Positions 13,210-25,017 of a stretch of DNA of 64,000 bases are shown here, one piece after another. Position numbers and translations under genes: made by a program. Under the pieces are notes generated by a model. It saw only the letters and a list, made by a program, of their open reading frames with translations. It was not told the DNA's origin and did not search any database. Location of the stretch: the NCBI GenBank assembly GCA_030549775.1, contig CM060175.1:77098245-77162244 (forward strand), in the 5' to 3' direction. Source of the DNA: Tamarix chinensis (Eukaryota > Streptophyta > Magnoliopsida > Caryophyllales > Tamaricaceae). Within the stretch, counting starts at the first letter, position 1. Each line of letters opens with the position of its first letter.

Positions 13210-15132
13210 ATGGTGTCCCCAGTTAAATCAAAGATTGATTGACCTAAGTATATATCACCGGGTCAATTAAATGCTATTGGCAAGGGGCGCGGTCGCAGAT
13301 TAGGATTGAAGATGTTTCGACTATCCCCTACAATTGGTGGTAACATTCAAGCCATTGATAAGACAAGTGACATTCCCCCATTATCATCAACTTCAAGAGC
13401 TAGTGCTAAATGCATGTCCAGCACTACTAATGTCTTTGTAGCTCAAAGGGACCCCCTCATCCCTTACTCAATGAGGATACTACTCCGCAAGGCGAAACAA
13501 CTGTTGCCTGAGGTGGAAACAATCATGCCAATGCAAAAAATGTCTTCCAGTCTTCTCATGTGAAGCTTACAAGTGGAGGTATGACATAATAAGCTTTTGA
13601 TTATTTTATTTTACTTAATTCTTGGTCACTTTTTTTAATAGTTTTATGAAATAGATAATTCTACTCAAAAGATTTGGAAGCCTCAAGGTAGAAATAGGTG
13701 TCAAAAAGTGGCAAGACTTAGCGGTGGAAACAAGCTACCTATGAATTTTTTAATGGTCATGTTGCTGAAGATAATGACCATGAGTAGAGTAGGCACATAG
13801 GTAAATTAGTCCGTGATCGCAACATAATGCCTATTCGAATCCAATCTTGAGATGCATTTGAACAAAGACACAAGTACCACCTCTCGGCTTCAATGACGGT
13901 AATTAATTTCAAGTATTCATTTTGATATTTCATTTACTTTTATTTGTGCTACTGCAAACCTTTTCCCTTTTTCCGTATAATAGTTTCCTTTGACTTGTTA
14001 ATTCTTAGTTCCTTTGGATTCATTACTTTTGTGTTGTAGGAGAAGTTCTCCAATGATGACACAGAGAGTTACAAAAATTCTACTCTTCGTCACATGAAAG
14101 ACTCGTGGAACAATTGGAGGGGAGATAATCACAGAACTATTAAAGGCTTGTATATTTATGAACAATTGAAGCTTAAACCAACTACGATTGAGGAGTAATC
14201 CGATTGGGAGTGGCTGGTGAAATGTTACCATCATAGTCCAAAGTTTGTGGTAAATCACTAATGAATAATTGATTAGAAATATTTATATATTCAATTACCT
14301 TGCTAATTATTCTTCTTTTATTTATCATATAATACAATATATATGCACAGGAAATGAGTCAAAGAAATACAAAAAACCGCTTGATGATGGACAACAAATG
14401 TCTTCATCGTAGTGGCAGCAAGCCTTATTGAGAGATCGGCTATGATATGGTATATATTATATGTATTTGCCTATGAAGAGCAATATACAAAGTTTTCCAA
14501 CACACTATTGTTGCCTTGTTTTTAATCCTTATAGATAAATGTTATATTATCTAGGGAGGAAAAGATGGAAAACATCCAAATTATGGCAGCGTTTATTTTG
14601 AAAGCCATAAAAAGGGTGAAGAAATAGCTACAACCGAGGTTGCAGACATCCATGTGCACCTTTTTTCATACATCATTCATTTTATTAGTTCTATATATAT
14701 TTTGTTGTCTAAATAACATTATTTTTCTTGAAGGCTCAAATTATTGAGGTCCAAGCTGCTGAACCCTCCCTTACTCATGTGGAGGTGGCTGAACGTGTGC
14801 ATGGAGTGACTCGAACAAGGGACTATGTTCTTAGATATATTGGTGGAGTGAAGCCTAGATATATTAGAGGCCTTTACAAAGGCAAGAACAAACTCTTGGA
14901 ATATCTCAAGACAAAGGATGATGCTCTTGAAAGAAAAGAATATGAGGTTAAGAAAAAGAATCAAGAAAATCAAGTAATAAAAGAAAGAATGGACAAATGG
15001 CAACCTGTCATAGAGAAGATTTGGAAAAGAGCACGATTTCGATGCTTGATGCAAAATGAAGAGAATGTAGATGATGATGTAGATTACATGCTTGCTTCTC
15101 CATCTATATCAAAGGATGCTAGGTGCCCTTGA
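13210..15132 (+). pseudogene. Transposase_24 (Ptta/En/Spm) type second CACTA gene, broken
   Basis: Begins with ATG at 13210. A basic RGRGRR-like segment (13287-13302, GKGRGRRLG) is followed by an interior piece EKFSNDDTESYKNSTLRHMK near 14040 with WNNWRGDNHRTIKG, then SPKFVEMSQRNTKNR across an intron-like gap, GGKDGKHPNYGSVYFE near 14555, and an open C-terminal block at 14728-15132 with a lysine/glutamate-rich coiled coil (DALERKEYEVKKKNQEN). This order (SWK.WR...KS..NK.NR...H..GSK...) is typical of Transposase_24 proteins, the second product of many plant CACTA elements. Stops at 13243 and near 14200 and frame changes indicate it is inactive, although some gaps may be introns. Confidence 0.8.
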
Positions 15133-15879
15133 ACATGAGGTTAGTTAAAATTGTTAAATGTGTTAATTGTTATGAGTATGATTTTAACTAGTTGTCTAAT
15201 AAGCTTAAGTAGCTAGTTTAAATCTAACTAAATTCAAATAAGCTACATATGATTCCTAGGGATGAATTTTTTAAATTAACAAGCATAAGGACCATCCTAA
15301 GACAACTACATCGGACTTTTGAGAGATTATAAGTAATAAGCTAATACTAGTGGTTAGGAAATTATAAATATGTAGAGTAGTAGCAAATACTTCAGAATGA
15401 CCTAGAATAACACATCCAATATACACACTCAAATCATAATTAGGGGCAACAACTGTCATAAGAATGTTCTCAGACAAACCAAAGACCTCTTGCTTCAAAG
15501 AGTGCATCTGAGAACAGGCATTGTGCAGAAATATAATGACAAAAATATGGGTAGCTAAAGTAGGAATTAAAGGTTTCTAGCTAAGAACAATGAATGTCAC
15601 TAAATTTCCAATCAACATAAAAAAAATCAAGAACTCAACTCTGACACCCATGGTAAATAAGGTTTACAAACAACACAAAATTAAATTGATGTCAAATAGA
15701 TTTGGGCCATATATTGGTTGCTCATAAGGGTTACACGTAGATTTCCATTAATGTTTCTCTTCTTCACTTGAATCATTGCTCATAAGGGTTGCACGTTTAG
15801 TTCTTTACATTACTCTCTATAGATTGAGTTGTTCTTTCAATTTATAGTTTTGTTTCATACTTTGTTTTAGCTATAATGG

Positions 15880-16340
15880 TAGAATTATTAAAATGTGTAT
15901 CCAGCAGCATCCAAGTGGATATATTTTTGAACATGTCGTTGATTTTGAAAAGCTAACTGGTGGTGATAATATTTTGTATAGATGTGAGATTTCTTCTCGT
16001 AATAATGTGCATGTAATTATGTATATTTTTATAATGACCTTCATTTTTTATTTCATACTTTATTTTAGCTCTAATGGTTTAATAATTAAAATGTACATCT
16101 AGTAGCATCCATAAGAAGGGACTTGTATGGTCCGGGTTGCATCTTAGTATCGTTAACATCATAGAATATACATTCTTATAAGGTTGACTATTTTCTTTGC
16201 ATTTTCGATTATCTTTAATTCACAACGAATGCCACTAAGTTCCAAGTGGATATATTTGTGTAAAGGCTGTTGATTTTGAAAAGCTAACTAGTGGTGGTAA
16301 TATGCATTGTTTAGAGGTGAGTTTTTTTCTCGTCATAATG
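15880..16340. repeat. Diverged segmental repeats in CACTA 3' region
   Basis: A block around 15890-15980 ('agcatccaagtggatatatt' followed by 'gttgattttgaaaagctaac' and 'tggtggtgataat') recurs at 16240-16310. The 'taaaatgt..atc.agcagcatcca' piece recurs at 16085-16110. These look like partial internal duplications with spacers of about 200-340 bp. Confidence 0.7.
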
Positions 16341-16939
16341 AGAAGCTAATTTTTTTGTTTTGATGCAAATTTGAAACTTATTCATTGATTTTGTTAGATT
16401 GCTATATATCATTGACAATTGATTAGTTGCACCAAATATTGTTTGAGTCATTTATTACCCTGGGTATCTTAGAGGAATTGTTTGGATGTGATAGGGTTGG
16501 AGGGTAAGGTTTATGGTGCTCATTGTGGATGCTGCCAACTTAGTTTGGAAGTAGTTTTTATCTTGGGTTGAAGAGTAATGCTATACTCTTGTTTTTATTA
16601 TTCAGCGTAATGTTTTTATTTTCTTTTGATATCATATGTCATTTTTTATTTGATACTTATATTAATTATTTTTTTTATATTTTTATTGTTGCAAATCCAG
16701 TTTATTTTGATAAACTTACCAAGTATATTGTGTCCGATGAATAGAATTATTAATTCTTAAGCGACTGTTAATCATGATATTTTTTGTAACGCAACGACAT
16801 TCTGTAGCTCTTTTGTAATATATATTTGATCATAGACGAAAATTGTACTGAAAATTTGATACAAATTATTTATATGAATATTTGGTTGAATGTTTAATTA
16901 TAAACAGATATTTAAAAAATTATATCCATATGTTAGAAT

Positions 16940-17120
16940 GGATATATATGTATGCAGGTACAGGGTTTGAGAAGATCAAAATGGATATATATGCATGCAT
17001 ACAGGTACAGGTCTTGAGAAGATTGAAATGGATATATGCATGCATACAAGTACAAGTCTTGATAAGATTGAAATGGATCTATATATATATACCCATATAG
17101 GTGCAGGGTTATAGATGAAT
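16940..17120. repeat. 43-47-bp tandem repeat, about four copies
   Basis: Units start near 16940, 16983, 17030 and 17075 and share 'ggatatatatgcatgcatac' followed by 'aggtacaggtcttgagaaga'. The fourth copy is degenerate. It lies immediately inside the right subterminal array of the CACTA element. Confidence 0.85.
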
Positions 17121-17154
17121 ATTGAAATGTTGATTATATTATTGAATATATAAT

Positions 17155-17649
17155 TATGTCATTTGCGACCAATAAATTATGTCACAAATAATGAATGAAT
17201 CTTATTATTGACGGAAAAATTAGACGTTATTGGTGTAATTTTTTTAAATTACGATAAAAAAATGGTCGTTAATATTATTTACGACGGTGTATTTTATTCG
17301 TCATTATTGTTTTTAGCGACCAACGTCATACGTTGTCGCTATTACTTTTAGCGACCAACGTCATATGTTGTTGCTATTACTTTCAGCGACCAACACTTTG
17401 CGTCGTCGTTATTACCTTTAACGACCAAAATCATACGTCGTCGCTATTGTGTTAGCGACCAATATAATATATAGTCATTATTACTTTAGCGACCAAAAAA
17501 TTTCAGTTGGTCGTTAAAGCCTTTAACGAGGGAGCAATAACGACCACTGGTGACTAATAATTTTTTTGGTCATTATTAGTTTTAGCAACCAAAATTTGGC
17601 CATTGGCAACAAAAATTATTGGTCGTTAAAAACCTCATTTCTTGTAGTG
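17155..17649. repeat. CACTA right subterminal array and terminal repeat
   Basis: At least eight copies of 'gcgaccaac' with partner 'cgtcgtcgttatta' in alternating orientation, for example at 17318-17470, ending in the inverse of CACTACAAGAAATG. These are candidate transposase-binding sites by analogy with the Spm subterminal repeats. Confidence 0.88.
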
Positions 17650-19070
17650 CACATCCTGGGTGGATGGAATATGGAGTATAGTGACCTTCCTCCAAAATTT
17701 GGCACTTTAGATTAGCACAACTCTAAGGTACAGACCAACTACCTCGGTAGCGAATGCTACCATCCTCATGAATCTAGAAAACCCTCAGCTCTACCATCCT
17801 GAATCTTCTGCTGAATCCTCTCAAGCTTAACATCCCCAAGCTATCCTGCTTGAATCTCATCAAAATCATCGGCGTAATTGTTAAAGCACATATATGAGTC
17901 TATAAATCACCCTACTGGATTATCTCTATCCCCATCTCACCAAAATCCTCCAACAAACAACTAGAAACCATGGTAGAACTCGAAGAATGTAATGTCTTCC
18001 TACTAAAGGCATATGCAATGACGTTAGCCTTACCTTCGTGGTGGGTTAACTCGATATCATAGTCCTTTACCAACTCTAGCCATTTCCTCTGTCTAATATT
18101 CAGCTCCTTCTACTTGAATATATACCTAAGGCTCTTATGGTCGGTGTAGAATTTGCACTTGGTCCCATAAAGATAGTGCCTCCAAATATTCAATACAAAA
18201 ACAACTACACCCAACTCTAGATCATGTGTCGGATAATTCTACTCATCTGGTTTCAACTGGCAAAAAGCGTAAGCCACAACCTTACTGTGCTGCATTAGAA
18301 CACAACCTAGTCCATGCTTTGACGTGTCGTTGTAGACCTCAAATCCATCAGTACTTGAAGGTAAGGTCAAAACTGGCGTTGTAGTCAACTGCTACTTCAA
18401 CTCTTGAAATGCATTCTCACAGGCGTCATTCCATTGAAATTAAGTTTCTTCTTTAGAAGGTTCTTCAAAGGACGAGCTATTGTTGAGAAATCCTAAATAA
18501 AGCATCTGTAGTACCTGACCAAACCCAGGAAACTATGAACCTCGGAGACGCTAGTAGGTGCCTTCCACTCGGTCACTACTAGAAGCTTCGCCTGGTTTAC
18601 GACTCCTTCTCCTGCTGATACCACATGTCCCAAAAAAGTAACCTCCCAAAGCTAGAACTCACACTTAGAGAGTTTAGCATACAACATATGCTCTCTTAGA
18701 AGTGATAAAATCGTTCGTAGATGTTGCTCATGCTCCTCTTTGTTCTGAAAATAAACCAAAATATCGTCAATGAAAACCACAACAAACCGATCGAGGAACG
18801 GCCGAAAAGTCCTTGTCATCAAGTCCATAAAAATGGCGGGCGCATTAGTGAGCCCAAAAGACATCAACGTACACTTTTAATACCCGTACTGTGTCCTAAA
18901 GGTTGTCTTCATGATGTCTACCTCGACAATACGCAACTAATGATAACCCAATCTCAAGTCAACCTTTGAGAAGGTCAAAGTACCTTGAAGCTGATCAAAC
19001 AAGTCATCAATCCTCAAAATCGGATAATGGTTCTTCACCGGGTCCTCATCTCTGGTGAAGATTGGCGGGT
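17650..19070 (-). pseudogene. Ty3/gypsy reverse transcriptase - RNase H - integrase N-terminus, broken
   Basis: On the minus strand the polymerase starts abruptly in its middle ([20 protein letters not shown]), continues with [24 protein letters not shown] and the active-site motif FIDDILVY (18760-18790), then [20 protein letters not shown]. RNase H follows, with [37 protein letters not shown] and [17 protein letters not shown]. The stretch near 17650-17760 shows QILEEGHYTPYSIHPG, the first half of the integrase HHCC domain, and is cut by the CACTA element. Stops near 18873, 18480, 18240 and 18110 and a missing polymerase front half make it inactive. Sequence style is Del/Tekay-like. Confidence 0.92.
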
Positions 19071-19084
19071 GATGTTCCGTAACC

Positions 19085-19221
19085 CTTCAAAGTCAGTCTT
19101 CTCCGATACCCTCATGTGGGTGATGCGGAGGTAGTGGTGGCAGCTGAGGCAGACGTCGAACGAACTCAATAAATTCCTCGAATGTCTCTTCCAAGCAACC
19201 AATGCAACCGTTAAGCGCCAT
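19085..19221 (-). pseudogene. Short gag start remnant
   Basis: An ATG at 19221 begins a frame reading MALNGCIGCLEETFEEFIEF and then a proline-rich stretch, ending near 19085. It runs within about 20 bp into the middle of the polymerase, so nearly all of gag, the protease and the polymerase front half have been deleted. The position just downstream of the primer site is right for gag; the sequence itself has no diagnostic domain. Confidence 0.5.
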
Positions 19222-19465
19222 GATGACTAACTAGACGTAAGACATAAATGTATTAGGCCTAAGACTTCCTAGATAAATAACATATAATGCGCATAATTCA
19301 TATTTTAAGGCCACCTAGGCTACCCGTTCTTGATTCCTCACAAGTTAATCCGGGTTTTTGAAAAGAAAACTAGTTTTCTAGAATGTGAAATAGATCATTA
19401 AAATCAGATGAGGGATCGTTGAAAACCAAATTTTAAAAACCAAAACACAGTAATCAAAACTAAAC

Positions 19466-19479
19466 GCTTTGATACCAAC
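19466..19479 (-). other. Primer-binding site, initiator tRNA-Met type
   Basis: On the minus strand, TTGGTATCAAAGCG follows the LTR end (...GGGGTGTTGCA at 19481) after two bases. It differs by a single base from the common plant site TGGTATCAGAGC. It sets the orientation of the element and marks 19481-23066 as the 5' LTR. Confidence 0.88.
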
Positions 19480-19480
19480 T

Positions 19481-22403
19481 TGCAACACCCCGATTTTTAC
19501 TACTAAAAAAATTTTGCTTTGCGGTGAAAGTAATTAAGTGAACTATCGAGGGTTACCGCCATGATCGACATAATTCTGGCTTATGCAATCATCCTTACAT
19601 CAATCACAAGGCTAAAACATTTAAAGTAAAACAAGAAAATTAGAAGAAGAAAAAAAGAACATTTATAGTACAATACTGAGTTTAGAGTCTAACTCTAAGT
19701 TTAACAATAAAAATATACAAAAGAGGGGATACTATGGATTAAGAGTCCAAAAAGGGTGTCCAATTAAATACATCGATCGATAACAATTACTCTTCACCCA
19801 ACCCCTAATATAGATGAAGTCACTCATCCCCACTTAAGGCGTCATAGGCATCATAATCACCTAGCTGATCTTCCGAGACCTGCACATAAGATTCAAAGCC
19901 TCTTGCTCGTGGGAATGAGCAACACCCATAAAACTGGTGGTCAGTACGCTATGTACTGAGTAAGGAAACAATACTATCGAAACAGGGATACAAATAGCAC
20001 ATGATTTTGCATTAGATAATAAGGGAGTAACCAAATAAATGAAACATCTCATAAGACAGAATATTATCCCATTTCCTTCATTAAGTGTAATCCATTTTCA
20101 TTCTTTTATATACGTTGAGTGCAGAAACTCCACTATTCTTAAACCGGTGGAACAGTCTGAAACATCATCTCAGGGAAAACATACCTGAGCCACTATTCTT
20201 TCCGATGGAACAGAGATTAAAAACATCTTCTCGAGACAAAATGCTCCCGAGCCACTATTCTCCCTGGTAGAATAGGAATATATATATATATAGAAATAGA
20301 TCACCTTGGTCCTGACTCACGTATTCTTCCATTTTAAATCATTAGTATCTTTTCCATAGGTTATAATGATACGTTTTCATTTCACGATGAGTAGGGGCCC
20401 CAATATTCTTAATCCTGTGGAACAGACTGAAGCACCTTCTTGGGACAAAATGCTCCCGAGCCACTATTATTTTCGGTGGAACGGAGATTAAAAATATCCT
20501 CTCAAAGAAAAATGCTCCTGAGCCACTATTCTCCCCGGTGGAACGGGAATACATATATATATATATATATATATAGAAAAATATATCACCTTGGCCTTGC
20601 TCAAATGCTCTTTTACTTTAAGTGATTAGTATCGTATTCAACATTGATTATCATGCATAGAACACATTAAAAATAGATATACATATAGCACAGGTCCAAG
20701 TCCTTAAGTCCTTTCAAACCCTAATTACACACCCTTTAGTATTAATTCTCCCATATTAATTATTCTACATAACTTATATTATATCATCTCCAAATCCCAT
20801 CATTATTATCATACCCAAAATGCACGATATAATTCCCATACACATGCATTAATACTCTTATCCCGATATACTACTCATAGAATATTCAAAACCCAAATTC
20901 CATAGATTTTTCATAATACCTCCCATGACATTTACATGATTATCAATTCCAATAGAAAACCTCATAAGGACGAACATTAACAACGTATTTAGAAATCCGT
21001 ATAACCTTTAGATCTTATATAAGGAATAATGATATTATCATTATAAGATAGTTTGCCCTAATTTATTCGTTAAATCATTTAAGGACCCCAAACAACAATA
21101 ATACTTCCAAAAATTTCTCATTCTATTATTATTATATTTTAATTCACCTAACACATAAAATACCTAAATTTTCTTATTATCTCAGAATGACCAAATTACC
21201 CGTGAGCACAAATAATAATCTTTATTTTATAACATATTGTATCTTCCACACATATTATTTTCAAGTCCACAATTTATCATCATACCTCGTGAGAATTCTT
21301 AAGTCCATTTATCAAAACTCATTTAACCTATATTTCATACCATAAGATATATTTCCACAATATGACATTATCACAACAAAATCATGACATAATGGTACCT
21401 CTCACCCATTCTTACCCCCTTTCAACAACATAATATCCTTAAGCCCATATTTCATACCATAAGATATACTTCCACAAATATGACAGTATCACAACAAAAT
21501 CACAACATAATGGTACCTCTCACCCATTCTTACTCCCTTTCAACATAAAATTCATATAATCACAAAATATCATGATCAACACATATTACATCATACATCA
21601 ACAATATCATGAAAAAAAACATATAACCATATAAGCAAATAACACCAAAAATCCAAATAATTGAATAATATCCTTATCAACTAGGACACCGGGCTCTAAG
21701 CACGCAAATCCCAAAATTCCTCCTATAAAGCTACTGGAATACCTCCTACAAAAAATAATAAAATTCATGGTTAGACTCAAAGAGTTAAATCGAAGGAGAA
21801 ATCAAGGTAAATAGGGTAAAAATAGAAATAACCGTAGTCAAATGGGATCTTGAGATGTGTGGATGTCTAAAGGAATATTTGGTGGAGTTATGGTAAAACT
21901 TTGGTGGTGTTTGGATAAGGTTTGGGGTGAAAATAGCGGTGCACGACAAAAAATGGGAAGTCATACGGTTGTGCTGCAGTGGTGCACACCAGGTTGAAAG
22001 AAAATATCACACACTATTAGGCAGTGCGAAGGCTGCACAATTGTGTAGTAGGTTATTTTAAGTATTGTATGGCTTTACAGTAGGTGGTGCACAGGTCGTG
22101 CACTATGAAAAAGTGCAATAAACAAGGGAAAGAAGAAGGAAAAATAGGCTGTGGTCGGTAGTGATGGTGTTGGAGAAGGTTGGGGTGACCTTGGTGGTTG
22201 GTCCATCGACCAATGGGCGGCGAGTGGCGGTTGAGGTGGTGCAAGCCAAAAACAGGGAAAGAAGGAGGAGGAAGAAGAAGAAGAAGAAGAAGAAGAAAAG
22301 AGAGATGGAAGAAATGAGAAGGAAGAGGGAGTGCGTGGGTAGTGTTTTGGATACAAAATGGCATAATGGAGGCAAACTAAAGAGAAGGGAAGAAGAGTGT
22401 GTA

Positions 22404-22434
<31 letters not shown>

Positions 22435-23066
22435 CATGTGTGCGTGTGTGGTGTGAATTAGGGAAGAAGAAAAAGAACAAGGAGCGTGTGCCGATAGTGA
22501 TGGTGATGGTGTAGCTGCAAGGTGATGATGATGGTTGTAGAGGATGGTGAGGAGTAGGGTAAGAGTGGTGATGGTTGTATGTATCTATTCCATAAGAAGT
22601 GATATGGAAGAGGGAGTGTGAAGGGTGTGTGCATGGGGTGTGCAAGGATAAGGGAGCTTAAGGAGAGGAAGAAAAATAAGAAAGGAAGTAAGGGAGGGTG
22701 ATGGGTGTAGAAAGGTGAATGTGTAAGTGGGTAGATGCAAGGTGCAACATTTTTCAAATGTTGTAGCTTGGACTAACGGGATAAGGGAGAAGAAAGGAAA
22801 GAAAATGATAAGGAAAAATAGAAGGGCTGGGGGATTAGTTTAGGGGTGATTTTGGATTAGCCTTAAGTAATTAGAATTAGTGATAATTTTAGCAGGTTTT
22901 GATTTTGGTTTATGAATTACAATTTATCTGAGTCAAGGTTTTGGATTCGATTAAAGTTTGGGATTAAGGGTTTAGGTTAAGGCTAACATAAGATTTATTA
23001 ATATTAGAATCAAATTAGGGCAATAATGATGTGGGATTAGGCTAAGCAATTTTTTAGGATATTACA
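19481..23066 (-). repeat. 5' LTR of the gypsy element, about 3.6 kb
   Basis: Bounded by TGCAACACCCC (19481) and ...ATATTACA (23066), with the primer site at its inner edge. It carries the family blocks in order: 'gtgggaatgagca', CCGGTGGAAC modules (20110-20560), a (TA)n run (20547-20574), 'agtgattagtatcgtattca', the 'ggacaccgggctctaagcacgc' block (21684-21708), and a (GAA)n/(GT)n purine-rich zone (22255-22440). Open frames rich in serine, proline and phenylalanine at 22053-22757 are by-products of the skewed base composition. Confidence 0.85.
20110..20640. repeat. LTR-internal GC-rich tandem modules (copy in 5' LTR)
   Basis: Repeated 'gagccactattctccccggtggaac' units with 'gggacaaaatgctcc' spacers, in two groups separated by 'actcacgtattcttccattt'. 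These are the same modules as at 5800-6250, 32540-32890, 42360-42790 and 62170-62640. Confidence 0.75.
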
Positions 23067-23071
23067 ACTAC

Positions 23072-23929
23072 TCACTATCTTATTTTGGATAAGAGAAATA
23101 AATCAAAAAATATAATTTTTCACAAAGTATATGAACACCAATTCAATTAATTCACTTCATTGTACAGTAAATGACATCAAGGGTAGAGAGCTTTGCTCGA
23201 AGCAAGTCTTATGCTCGACCAGTTCAGGTAGTGAATGCTTTAGTCCAGCAATAGAGAGATTTTTATATTGAGCTTTATGGATGTACTCTTCATGAAGTTT
23301 TGGTAATATAATATAAGTTCTTACAAAAAAAATCATTACTAGAAAATTTTATTTAAAACACTTTAATTACCAAAGCTAAATCAAAACATTGAGGAATATC
23401 ACCACCACATCTAACACGAATTCAACAACCACCGCTTCACAAATATTAGATGGAAGGCTAAAATAAAGTTTAATTAACATCAATGAATAAAAGAGAACCC
23501 TCGAAAGGAGGTAATGCAATGATATAAAAACATTAGTGGTTTAAAAATCCAAACATGTCACCATGATAATGCATAATTGAAATATAAGGGAATACAAGTA
23601 CGAGTTTTAATAACCAACTAAAGTACAAAAGATCCCAAGCATGGGTAAAACTTCTACACCCTCTCAAGGCAAGCCTCCAACTATAGGCTGCTACTTTCCA
23701 TCACCTAAAGCCTCACTATTATAATCCTTATCATCAAGGATATCAAAAGCCTACTCAATGAAAAATGCTACCCAACAAAGTTAGATTCATCATAATGGAT
23801 TGATTTAATCATAACAATAATATCCTTGGTACCAAGGATTTTAGTGCGGTGAGGTGAGTGTGGGGACCCAATATCTATTTTCAAATATGAATTTAATACT
23901 GATCCTTAAACCCACACCAATCCTCAATT
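23072..23929. other. No recognisable gene
   Basis: Unclassified AT-rich DNA between the gypsy element and the hAT relic. It could hold the decayed C-terminal half of the hAT gene, but the diagnostic dimerisation motif was not found. Confidence 0.45.
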
Positions 23930-25011
23930 ATTAATTATCAAGAAATACCCAACCTAGAAGCATATTTGACCACTTTTTACCACTCTTCTTTGGTGAAAAC
24001 TATTTTATATAAAGGTTCACTTTGTTTCAACCAAGTGAACACATGTTTGTATTGATCTATTGCGACTTTCAACATTAAATAAGTTGAATTCCACCAAGTA
24101 TTACATCAATTTTTTATTTCTAAATACTTTTAATTTTTAGTTATTGAGCCACCTCAACAAACATCTTATCTCTTTTACGAGATGTTGTCCAAAATGTGAC
24201 ATTAAAATGAACTACTTCAATAGTGTCACAAATGAACTCCACTTTAGGAGATGCTTTCCCAAAATGTACTCAATCATAGAGTTGTTAGAAGTGTAATTAT
24301 CAATATTCAAAGTAGATAACTTATGATCAATATTCCAATCTAAAAAGTAATCCACAAGGACATGAGAAAACACCTCACCCTTATCTGGACAAGACACATA
24401 TACAAATGTAGCAAAATAACATTGCACCATAATTTAGTGATTCATTGTCTATTAGTTTATGTGCATAATTAGTCAAAAGAAAAACATGTCAAATTTACAT
24501 AAGTTAAATTTGCAACTTCCATGAATTATCAATGTAATGTGACCTGTATTTGCATCCAATAGTTTCATATTTTTTCTCCTTTTTGAATTCCTAGATCTTT
24601 AATATGCCCCTTTTGATTGTATTTTGAGTTAAAACCTTAAAGAATGGTTGTAAAAAATCGGCATACCTTCTAAAACCCCAATGGTTAACTATAGAAAGTG
24701 GATACTCATGCAAAAATATAATATTTACAAAATTTGACCTTAAATGATCTTAATTGAATTGGTATGCTCTGAGCTTTGTCAATCCACCACTAGATCTAGT
24801 TGGATTCAAGGGAGAATGGCTTCTGAACTTCTGCTTTTTATGTATACATGTCTTTAAGCATTCAAGAAGATTCTTGGTTTCATTTTTGACCTTCCTTCCT
24901 GAAGACAAATTATAATAATTACAAATGACCTTACATTTTCCTCATTCTATCAAAGTGACCCAACACAATCGATCTTAGCTTCCTATTTCTACCACCATCT
25001 ACATTGGTCAT
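23930..25011 (-). pseudogene. hAT-family transposase relic with BED zinc finger
   Basis: A possible start ATG at 25011 is followed by RKLRSIVLGHF and, after a frame change, KVICNYYNLSSGRK and TKNLLECLKTC, a degenerate BED-type finger (one cysteine and one histidine are replaced). Further down the minus strand come YRSHYIDNSWKLQ near 24510-24555, LDWNIDHKLSTLNIDN near 24290-24350, and a piece like the W-NSTY-ML...Y motif near 23990-24110. These are the usual steps of plant Ac/RICESLEEPER-type transposases. Many stops are present. Terminal repeats were not identified, and the C-terminal dimerisation part is not seen. Confidence 0.82.
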
Positions 25012-25017
25012 GCTTTA

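Larger units (their letters stand above)
7917..17649 (+). mobile_element. CACTA (En/Spm) DNA transposon, 9.7 kb, defective
   Basis: The left end begins CACTACAACAAACTGG (7917) and the right end is the inverse of CACTACAAGAAATGAGG (ending at 17649). The 3-bp CAC duplicates flank it exactly (7914-7916 and 17650-17652), as is usual for CACTA elements. Both ends carry many subterminal copies of a GCGACCAA / TTGGTCGT motif, the expected transposase-binding arrays. Inside are two transposase-type genes in the same direction, TNP2-like with DUF4218 and DUF4216 parts, and a Transposase_24-type gene, both with stops or frame breaks. It sits inside the integrase gene of the surrounding gypsy element, so it is younger than that element. 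Confidence 0.93.
5157..23066 (-). mobile_element. Decayed Ty3/gypsy element (Del/Tekay-type) containing a CACTA insertion
   Basis: Boundaries: the left end is TATAACATCCC (a mutated TGTAACA end) at 5157, the right end is GGATATTACA ending at 23066. The flanks are CCTAC (5152-5156) and ACTAC (23067-23071), a 4/5 match to a 5-bp target duplication. Order on the minus strand: 5' LTR (19481-23066), tRNA-Met-like primer site (about 19466-19479), gag start, reverse transcriptase, RNase H, integrase zinc-binding part, the CACTA insert, integrase core, truncated 3' LTR (5157 to about 7540). Most of gag, the protease, the front of the polymerase, the integrase C-terminus and chromodomain are missing. 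The RT motif [12 protein letters not shown] and the long LTRs fit Del/Tekay chromoviruses; the lineage name is inferred. Confidence 0.8.

Noticed and set aside
22053..22757. Long open frames rich in serine, proline, histidine and phenylalanine
   Set aside because: They overlap in several frames across a purine/pyrimidine-skewed LTR segment with (GAA)n and (GT)n runs; composition explains them and no domain is visible.
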